DNA of 12,148 bases, taken from contig DMBA01000376.1 in assembly GCA_003446315.1 (NCBI GenBank), positions 434-12,581 of the forward strand, written 5' to 3'. A model generated the notes under the pieces. It searched no databases and was not told where the DNA came from. It saw only the letters and a program-made list of their open reading frames with translations. This document shows positions 6,835 to 12,148 of this stretch, in pieces (position 1 is the first letter of the stretch; each line of letters starts with the position of its first letter). Made by a program: the position numbers and the translations under genes. Source of the DNA: Ruminococcus sp. Its GTDB lineage: Bacteria; Bacillota; Clostridia; Oscillospirales; Ruminococcaceae.

Positions 6835-8301
6835 CTAGCGGAGGACAGTATGCAACGTTTTACCATCAGTTAATACATATTCCAGTAAAATTTTGGCTGC
6901 ATTGCACCGAAATCCGGCATCCGCTTCCGCCCATTCCGGCAGATTGACCGCTTCGTGCTTTCCCGCTGCTGCGATCTGCTGCCGCAGCTTCGTGCATGTG
7001 TGCTCCATCTGCGCTGCCGCTTCCGCCGCCGCACGCATCACATCTGCATCATCCGCTTCCGTTATGCTTTGCAGCAGCATCCTGCGCCGCATTTCTGTGC
7101 GCTCCAGCGCCTTTTGCAGTGATCGGGTTCTGTCATCCTGCTGCCGGATCACACCCGTTTTTCGCAGCGTTTCCAGCCGCGCCGCAAGCACTGCGCCGAC
7201 CAGTCGCTCTGCTTCTTCCAATCGCCAGACTGCGCCGGCTCCTTCACAGATCCCGCGTTTTTTCCCGCTGCAAACCAGATAAACCGCACTTCTGCCCTGC
7301 ACCGGTGTCATGGCGCTGCCGCACCGCATGCAATAGAGCAAGCCGCTGAGAAAACTGCGGGGTTTTGTACCGGAACGGCGGCAGGGGAGTGCTCTGTCCA
7401 TTTTTTCCTGACACGCAAGCCATAATGCCGGTGCAATCAATCCTTCATGCGGCGCACAAATCGCATACATCCCATGCAGATCCGTCAAACGGCTGGATGT
7501 GAGCCGCCGGTCTGCATATATGTATACGCCGTGCTGTGCCGGTAATTCCGCAGGCACACATAATTCCGCCCCCTTTTTCGCAAGATATGCATAAACCTGA
7601 CTGTCCGCCTGCACATAAACCGGATTGCGCAGCATCCTGCTGACGGTTCCGGTCGCCCATGTTTTGCCGCGTACCGGCTGAAATCCCATATCCGTCCAAA
7701 GCCGGCAGACCGCCGAAACTGTCCCCTCTGCACGGCAATAATGTGCAAATCCTGCCTGTATATCCGCCGCATGCGCATCTGCTTCCAGCATGCTTGTGTG
7801 TATGCCGCCGATCACTGCCGGCACGCGCCGAAATCCTGCCGGCGGCGGCCCGCCTGTATCAAAACCGCGCTTGGCTCTCGAAAATGCTGCATCCCGCACC
7901 CGTGCACAGATCGTTTCTCGCTCCAGCTCCGCAAATACCATCAACATATTCTGCATCGCCTGTCCCATCGGGGATGCCGTTTCAAAATGCTCCGTGTGTG
8001 ACTGAAACGCTGTGCCGTATCGCTGAAAATCACGCAGAATCTGCGTAAAATCTGCCAGATTCCGGCTGATGCGATCCAGCTTATATACCAGCACCCGATC
8101 AATCTGCCCGCTGCGCACTGCCTGCATCATCGCCTGAAATCCCGGTCGTGCTGTGTTTTTCCCGGAAAATCCGCGGTCGCAAAATACGGTCACGGCATCT
8201 TCCGGCGCTGTCTCCTGACGGCAAAGCTGCTCCTGTGTCTCCAGACTGACACTGTCCGCACGCTCCGCAGATTGCCGCACATAAATCGCTGTTCTGCTCA
8301 T
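6835..8301 (-). CDS. Large serine recombinase (resolvase/invertase superfamily)
   Basis: Site-specific DNA recombinase that cuts and rejoins DNA through a 5'-phosphoserine link. I chose ATG 8301 (488 residues) because AGGGGGCGG precedes it closely and the protein then begins MSRTAIYVRQS, the normal family start; an in-frame ATG at 8352 would add 17 unlikely residues. Visible parts: catalytic domain about 1-145 with nucleophile Ser11 in YVRQS, DRGFSGKN, and Arg77/Arg80 in KLDRISRN; Recombinase domain about 150-260 (GGPPPAGFRR, RNPVY); zinc ribbon with Cys324, Cys327, Cys344 and Cys352; and a charged helical, probably coiled-coil segment about 385-445. Length is normal for the family. The gene appears more GC-rich than the spacers on both sides. 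No cargo genes, excisionase or attachment sites were found, so it may be a remnant of an element, a stand-alone integrase, or an invertase acting nearby. Confidence 0.93.
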   Translation of the reverse strand: MSRTAIYVRQSAERADSVSLETQEQLCRQETAPEDAVTVFCDRGFSGKNTARPGFQAMMQAVRSGQIDRVLVYKLDRISRNLADFTQILRDFQRYGTAFQSHTEHFETASPMGQAMQNMLMVFAELERETICARVRDAAFSRAKRGFDTGGPPPAGFRRVPAVIGGIHTSMLEADAHAADIQAGFAHYCRAEGTVSAVCRLWTDMGFQPVRGKTWATGTVSRMLRNPVYVQADSQVYAYLAKKGAELCVPAELPAQHGVYIYADRRLTSSRLTDLHGMYAICAPHEGLIAPALWLACQEKMDRALPCRRSGTKPRSFLSGLLYCMRCGSAMTPVQGRSAVYLVCSGKKRGICEGAGAVWRLEEAERLVGAVLAARLETLRKTGVIRQQDDRTRSLQKALERTEMRRRMLLQSITEADDADVMRAAAEAAAQMEHTCTKLRQQIAAAGKHEAVNLPEWAEADAGFRCNAAKILLEYVLTDGKTLHTVLR

Positions 8302-8353
8302 ATCCGCCCCCTTTTCCTGTATTTTATGCAGGAAAGTCTGCATAAATGACAAA

Positions 8354-8390
8354 AGCTGCTGTGCATATCAAAAAGATACACACAACAGCT
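8354..8390 (-). terminator. Hairpin terminator upstream of the recombinase
   Basis: As minus-strand RNA, 16 bases (8390-8375) pair with 16 bases (8369-8354) around a UUUUU loop; all pairs form if three G-U wobbles are allowed. An A-run precedes the stem and UUUUGUCAUUU follows it. Read on the plus strand the stem has three mismatches but a better U-run (CUUUUUU), so it may work both ways. It would end transcripts from the peptidase operon about 50 bases before the recombinase start. Confidence 0.55.
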
Positions 8391-8489
8391 CTTTTTTCGA
8401 TATTTTCCGGAAAAGCGCCGGGCAGGATCTCTCGCCATGTCACGCCTGATCCGCATATGCCTGTTACAGTCTCTGCAATATGTACAGAA

Positions 8490-8573
8490 TCATCTGCAAA
8501 AAAACGGTACGGTCACGCTGCCTGTCAACATATAAAATGTGCGAAATCCAGCCGGCACTTTTGTCATTTTCAT
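8490..8573 (-). CDS. Possible 27-residue small protein, unrecognised
   Basis: Short ORF starting MKMTKVPAGF and ending VTVPFFCR. It has a plausible ribosome site, AAGGG, 7 bases before ATG 8573, which is the only reason to list it. The sequence has no recognisable domain; its middle and end are mildly hydrophobic (FYML, VTVPFF). It lies in the gap downstream of the peptidase gene and upstream of the terminator hairpin, so it could be the last cistron of that transcript. It could easily be chance. Confidence 0.2.
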   Translation of the reverse strand: MKMTKVPAGFRTFYMLTGSVTVPFFCR

Positions 8574-8615
8574 TCTTTTTCCCTTGCCTTGATCGGCACT
8601 TTTCTTTGGATGGGT

Positions 8616-9698
8616 TCATCCGTTTATAATGGTAAATTGTTTTGGGAACGCCGTCAGATTCCGCGGTGCAGCACCGGAAATCAACAGCATATCCTCGATT
8701 CGGACACCGAATTTGCCGGGAAGATAGATCCCCGGTTCATCCGTTATCACGATGCCGTCCCGCAGCGGTTTTTCACACCGCGGTGATGCAACCGGCATCT
8801 CGTGGATCTCCAGACCCACCGAATGTCCCAGCGCATGCGTAAAATATGCGCCATATCCGGCTTCTGCGATCACTTTTGCAGCCGCTTCATGCATTCCGCA
8901 GCAAAGCAGATCTGCTTTTGCCGCCTGCTCTGCTGCAAGCTGTGCCGCCAATACCGTTTCATATACCTTGCGCATCTCATCTGTTGCCGTGCCAAATGCA
9001 ACGGTTCGCGTCATATCCGAATGATAACCGTGACAAACTGCACCGAAATCTGCCAGAACAAAATCACCGCGCCGCAGTGCTCTGTCGCCCGGTACGCCGT
9101 GCGGTTTGCTGGTATTCTCGCCAAACAGCAAAATCGTATCAAATGACGGCTTTTCACTTCCGCCCAGCGCCATATAGTAATTCAGGCGGGCTGCCGCTTC
9201 CCGTTCCGTCATGCCTTCCCGCAGCTCCGGCAGCAGTTTTTCCAGCGCCGCTTCTGCGATCCGCTGTGCCTGCACGATATATGCGACTTCTTCTTCCGAT
9301 TTCGCTGCACGCAGATCCCGGATGCGTTTCCCGATCGGCAAAAAGCTGACACCGAGCTTTTCGCGCATCAGAGCAAATTCGTCCACCGTCAGCACATCAT
9401 CTTCATACATCAGCTTCTGAATACTGTGTTCATGCAATAAGCCGCGCAGATAATCATATAATCCGACCGTATTGGAGCGTGTGATGACCTGAAATCCCTG
9501 CGGAGTCAACATTTGCTCTGCCGCTTCTGTATAGCGCCCGTCTGTGACGAAAATCGCTTTCCCATCCGGAAAAATCAGGCACTGACCTTCCAGCGCTGTT
9601 GCGCCGGTCGCGTAAATCAGGTTGACTTCTCCCGTCAGCAGCATTGCCTCTGCGCCGGCTTCCTGCACCGCCTTTGCAAGCTGAGTGACTCGATTCAT
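8616..9698 (-). CDS. M24-family Xaa-Pro peptidase (aminopeptidase P / prolidase type)
   Basis: Cytoplasmic two-metal enzyme that removes or splits residues next to proline in peptides. I prefer ATG 9698 (360 residues) because AGAAAGAG lies 9 bases upstream; ATG 9707, three codons earlier, has that motif touching it. The N-terminal creatinase-like domain covers about 1-125 (TGEVNLIYATG, FVTDGRY). The catalytic pita-bread fold covers about 130-355. All five expected metal ligands are present: Asp217 (LADFGA), Asp228 (HSDMTRT), His292 (HALGHSVGL), Glu321 (TDEPGIY) and Glu335 (VRIED). His288 and His299 match the accessory histidines of the family. Length is typical of the short Firmicutes type often labelled PepQ or aminopeptidase P; which one cannot be told here. 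It starts 18 bases after the LRR-dockerin stop and is probably co-transcribed with it. Confidence 0.93.
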   Translation of the reverse strand: MNRVTQLAKAVQEAGAEAMLLTGEVNLIYATGATALEGQCLIFPDGKAIFVTDGRYTEAAEQMLTPQGFQVITRSNTVGLYDYLRGLLHEHSIQKLMYEDDVLTVDEFALMREKLGVSFLPIGKRIRDLRAAKSEEEVAYIVQAQRIAEAALEKLLPELREGMTEREAAARLNYYMALGGSEKPSFDTILLFGENTSKPHGVPGDRALRRGDFVLADFGAVCHGYHSDMTRTVAFGTATDEMRKVYETVLAAQLAAEQAAKADLLCCGMHEAAAKVIAEAGYGAYFTHALGHSVGLEIHEMPVASPRCEKPLRDGIVITDEPGIYLPGKFGVRIEDMLLISGAAPRNLTAFPKQFTIING

Positions 9699-9716
9699 GG
9701 ATACCATCTCTTTCTA

Positions 9717-10817
9717 TTATGAATTGTACAAACTTTCCCATGCAGTCGGCTCATCCATAATGCCGTTATACAGGTAATATTCCAATATGATATTTGCATC
9801 TACCGCATCGGTTTTGCAATTGAAATTGACATCCGCAGCTTCCAGTTGTCTTTGATTCAGGGTCGGTTTTTTCCCGACACTCTCTGCAACATACGACATC
9901 AGAACCGCCTGCGCATCAGCAACATCAATCTCGCCGTTTCCATCTATATCGCCCCGTTCCAGTATGCGTTCAAAATTCAGACGGTTTTGCCGCGCATATG
10001 CCGCCGCCGTAGAATTCGCATATCCGCGCACTTTACAGGTGATCGCGCTGTGTTCTGTCGGCATGACGCAATCCGGATTCATGAAGGTCAGTTCCTGCAA
10101 ACCGGTGCAGCCTGCGATCATATTTGCCCGAAGCTCCGTGATTCCAATCGGAAAAACAAGCGTTTCCAGCCGGCTGCACGATTGAAATGCACTGTCTCCG
10201 ATCTCGGTAAGCTGCGACGGCAGTTCCAGTTCATGCAGCATCATACAGCCGGAAAATGCTTCCGTACCGATCTTTGTGATCGTATCCGGAAGGGTTACTG
10301 TTTCCAGACTGCTGCAATCTTTGAACATCCGGTCTTCCAGCGTCTGGATCGGCCCGGAAAACTCTGCGGTTTTCAATGAATAACACTGTGCAAACGAATC
10401 AGCACCGATCTCTGTGACATTTTCCGGAATCTGAATGCTTTCCAACAGCCGACAATTCTCAAATGCACGCGCACCGATGGACACAAACGTGTCCGGCAGC
10501 GAAACCGTTTTCAGTGCCTGACAATCCTTAAACGCATCGTCATCTATGGATTCGATGCCTTCTGAGATCCGGATCACTTCCACATCGGTTTCCAGTGTAA
10601 ACGAATGCATCTCATATTCGTCCCGTTCGATCTTGCCTGTGCCTTCGATCACAAGTTCATTGGTTCCCCGCACAAAATGCCAGCGCGCATACTGCCCGCA
10701 GGTACCGTCATCCGGTGTTGTAACCGGATCTAATGCAAATGTGCTGATCGGCTGCGTTTGCAGCATCGCTGCCAGCACCGCAACTGCACATAATAATGAT
10801 TTTCTATGTTGTTTCAT
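9717..10817 (-). CDS. Secreted BspA-like leucine-rich-repeat protein with C-terminal type I dockerin
   Basis: Exported protein, 366 residues, likely displayed on a cohesin-bearing scaffold. ATG 10817 follows AGAGG about 8 bases upstream. Residues 1-28 are a signal peptide (KQHRK start, hydrophobic core, likely cut after TFA). About 35-78 form the usual BspA N-terminal strand region (CGQYARWHF, LVIEGTGKI). About 79-250 hold roughly seven LRR_5-type repeats of about 23 residues with the pattern I-x-x-x-AF-x-x-C-x-x-L-x-x-V-x-L-P. About 289-350 are a dockerin: first calcium loop DIDGNGEIDVAD, second DVNFNCKTDAVD, each with acidic or Asn residues at positions 1, 3, 5, 9 and 12 and a helix after it. 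The second loop has FNC instead of GDG, so it is slightly degenerate. No catalytic domain is present, so the role is probably binding or adhesion. It sits between an amylase gene and a peptidase gene on the same strand. Confidence 0.92.
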   Translation of the reverse strand: MKQHRKSLLCAVAVLAAMLQTQPISTFALDPVTTPDDGTCGQYARWHFVRGTNELVIEGTGKIERDEYEMHSFTLETDVEVIRISEGIESIDDDAFKDCQALKTVSLPDTFVSIGARAFENCRLLESIQIPENVTEIGADSFAQCYSLKTAEFSGPIQTLEDRMFKDCSSLETVTLPDTITKIGTEAFSGCMMLHELELPSQLTEIGDSAFQSCSRLETLVFPIGITELRANMIAGCTGLQELTFMNPDCVMPTEHSAITCKVRGYANSTAAAYARQNRLNFERILERGDIDGNGEIDVADAQAVLMSYVAESVGKKPTLNQRQLEAADVNFNCKTDAVDANIILEYYLYNGIMDEPTAWESLYNS

Positions 10818-10900
10818 CCCTTTTTCCTCTTTTCCAAATGCAAAGTCCGTATATCTTGTTACCGCGTTAAAGTGTTACCAAATCATGATTGTATGCGCTC
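10818..10900 (-). promoter_or_regulatory. Short spacer with a direct repeat GGTAACA
   Basis: The 83-base gap between the amylase and LRR-dockerin genes carries GGTAACA twice on the minus strand (10879-10873 and 10863-10857), start points 16 bases apart. It could be an operator or chance. No clear promoter or terminator is visible, so the two genes may share one transcript. Confidence 0.25.
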
Positions 10901-12148
10901 TTACAGCAGGATCTCGAATGCTCTGTCTCCGGATTGCAGCGCCGCACGCAGGATCGGATCACCCCAAAGGCGCAGCGTCACACCGCCGTCAAACTGATAT
11001 TCATAAACGACATTGCTGCCGTCCTGCTTATCCATCGGTTCTCTGCCGAATGCTTCTGTCAGTTTTGCACGGGTCATGCAGCGATCCAGCAGCGAGAGCT
11101 TCCAGACCAATTCTGCTGCGGTCATCTCAGCAGGCTGCTCCGTTGCTTTCGGCTCTGCCTCTGTCGTCACGACCGGCTCCGCAGGCTGCGGTTCTGCAAT
11201 CGGTTCTGCGGCGGGTGCAGCAACTGTTTCTGCCGCTGCGATCTCCGGCTCCTGTGCCATTGCAGCAAGCTCCTCAGCACTGGATTTTGCGATCCACATT
11301 GCCGTAAATGCCGGCACACTGATCTTGCCGTTTGCATATACCGGCTCACCGGTCAGCAGATCATACCAGCCGTCACCGCCAAACGGCAGCGGCAGATCAG
11401 ACGGGCAATCCTGCAAATTCAACAGGCAGTATACAGCGTCATCACCATCGCCGCGGCGGAATTCCAATTGCTGATTGCGCACTTCAACCGTCGAAAAGCT
11501 GCCGGTATGCAGTGCTTCCTTCCGTTCGTATGCAGCGCCCAAACGATACAAATACTGCGTCAATGCGTTGCTTTCCGGGTGCATCTCTGCAATATCCAGT
11601 GCCGGACGCAAATTGTCATCGGAGCCCTGCTGCTTTTCACCCTGAATGCCGAATTCAGAGCCGTAATATACAGACGGGATACCCGGCATTGCATAGAGCA
11701 GCGCATAAACCAGCGGCAGATGACGGCTGTCTCTGAGCTGGGTCGCAAGACGCGCCACATCATGATTATCGGCGAAATTATACAGCAGCAGACCCGGATA
11801 AATATCCTTCTGCCGGTTCATTGCATAATTGATCTCGAAATAGTTTTTGTCATTGTGGGAAGACCAGATGCCTTTCCAGCACTCGTAATTCGTTGAAGAA
11901 TCGAGCATTTCCGGATTTGCAAACTGTGCGTAATTGCCGTGGATCAGCTCACCCATCAGCCACATTTCCGGATTCCGGCTCTTGACAGTATGACGGATCC
12001 GGCGGAAGAAATCGTGGTCAATACAGTCTGCGGCATCAAACCGGATGCCGTCAATATGGAACTGATCCATCCAGCCGATGATCGCGTTCTCCAGATAATT
12101 CACAACATCGTTGTTTTTCAGATTCAGCTTGACAAGCTCCTCGCAGCC
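10901..12148 (-). CDS. GH13 alpha-amylase-family glycosidase, C-terminal part (N-terminus beyond right edge)
   Basis: Enzyme acting on alpha-1,4-glucans such as starch or maltodextrins (neopullulanase / cyclomaltodextrinase / maltogenic type by resemblance). The frame is open to the right edge: 415 visible residues. All three catalytic acids are seen: nucleophile Asp (codon 12037-12035) in GIRFDAAD, acid/base Glu (11950-11948) in LMGELIHG, and the transition-state Asp (11761-11759) in FADNHDVAR. YAMPGIPSVYYGSEFG follows, then domain C ending near FTAMWIAKS (about visible residue 285). After that come about 52 residues rich in Ala, Pro, Glu and Thr (linker), then about 75 residues of an unrecognised small module containing MTRAKLTEAFGREP and YEYQFDGGVTLRLWG, whose pattern loosely recalls BLIP/SmpA-like folds. 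No dockerin or cell-wall signal is at the C-terminus. The signal peptide, if any, is out of view, so location is unknown. The GTG at 12103 lies inside the conserved barrel and is not the start. Confidence 0.95.
   Translation of the reverse strand, partial: GCEELVKLNLKNNDVVNYLENAIIGWMDQFHIDGIRFDAADCIDHDFFRRIRHTVKSRNPEMWLMGELIHGNYAQFANPEMLDSSTNYECWKGIWSSHNDKNYFEINYAMNRQKDIYPGLLLYNFADNHDVARLATQLRDSRHLPLVYALLYAMPGIPSVYYGSEFGIQGEKQQGSDDNLRPALDIAEMHPESNALTQYLYRLGAAYERKEALHTGSFSTVEVRNQQLEFRRGDGDDAVYCLLNLQDCPSDLPLPFGGDGWYDLLTGEPVYANGKISVPAFTAMWIAKSSAEELAAMAQEPEIAAAETVAAPAAEPIAEPQPAEPVVTTEAEPKATEQPAEMTAAELVWKLSLLDRCMTRAKLTEAFGREPMDKQDGSNVVYEYQFDGGVTLRLWGDPILRAALQSGDRAFEILL

Larger units (their letters stand above)
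8302..8615. other. Intergenic region between peptidase and recombinase genes
   Basis: Besides the terminator hairpin at 8354-8390 and a doubtful small ORF at 8490-8573, I see no gene. A small hairpin GGATG / CATCC overlaps the end of the peptidase gene but lacks a U-run. The 10-base word CGGCACTTTT occurs twice (8553-8562 and 8594-8603). A TTGACA box at 8528-8523 (minus strand) has no matching -10 box at the right distance, so no recombinase promoter can be named. Confidence 0.5.

Noticed and set aside
8553..8603. Repeated CGGCACTTTT as recombinase attachment sites
   Set aside because: Ten bases only, both copies on the same side of the recombinase, and no matching copy beyond its other end.
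12041..12103. GTG at 12103 as the start of the amylase gene
   Set aside because: The frame continues upstream to the window edge with conserved GH13 barrel residues (ELVKLNLKN), so the true start lies outside.
1..12148. CRISPR arrays, tRNA or rRNA genes, insertion-sequence ends
   Set aside because: No spaced direct repeats, cloverleaf or transposase was found on either strand.

Overview
The window looks like a low-to-mid GC Clostridia chromosome, most likely Ruminococcus or a close Oscillospiraceae relative. This is inferred from three things: a BspA-like leucine-rich-repeat protein ending in a type I dockerin, a very large SpaA-type surface adhesin, and a GH13 amylase with a Clostridia-style partner set. 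All five large genes lie on the minus strand, so the map reads from right to left.

Right part (12148 to 8616). The C-terminal part of a GH13 alpha-amylase-family enzyme runs in from the right edge. It carries an Ala/Pro/Glu linker and a small unrecognised C-terminal module. It is followed, after 83 bases, by a secreted LRR-dockerin protein, and 18 bases later by an M24 Xaa-Pro peptidase. The last two are so close that they are probably co-transcribed. The dockerin implies docking onto a cohesin scaffold at the cell surface; the amylase would feed on starch or maltodextrins; the peptidase is a cytoplasmic housekeeping enzyme.

Middle part (8615 to 6242). A 314-base gap holds a hairpin terminator and a doubtful 27-codon ORF. 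A large serine recombinase follows with no recognisable cargo or element ends. Downstream of it is a 593-base, AT-rich, gene-free stretch that belongs to the next gene. It contains a near-consensus sigma-70-type promoter (TTGACT, 17 bases, TATAAT) and a leader of about 310 bases.

That leader is the most interesting part of the window. It encodes an 11-residue peptide with a strong Shine-Dalgarno sequence, and the end of its ORF forms the 5' arm of a long hairpin capped by GAAA. Next come an H-type pseudoknot and a U-run, with mutually exclusive pairings laid out like a 1:2 / 2:3 / 3:4 transcription attenuator, and outer helices close the domain. I do not recognise it as any known riboswitch class.

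Left part (6241 to 1). One uninterrupted reading frame of 2080 codons runs off the left edge. It encodes a secreted adhesin with a signal peptide, a choice-of-anchor-A domain, one SpaA domain, about 460 unassigned residues, then seven complete SpaA/Cna-B-like domains and part of another. The cell-wall anchor, if any, is outside the window.
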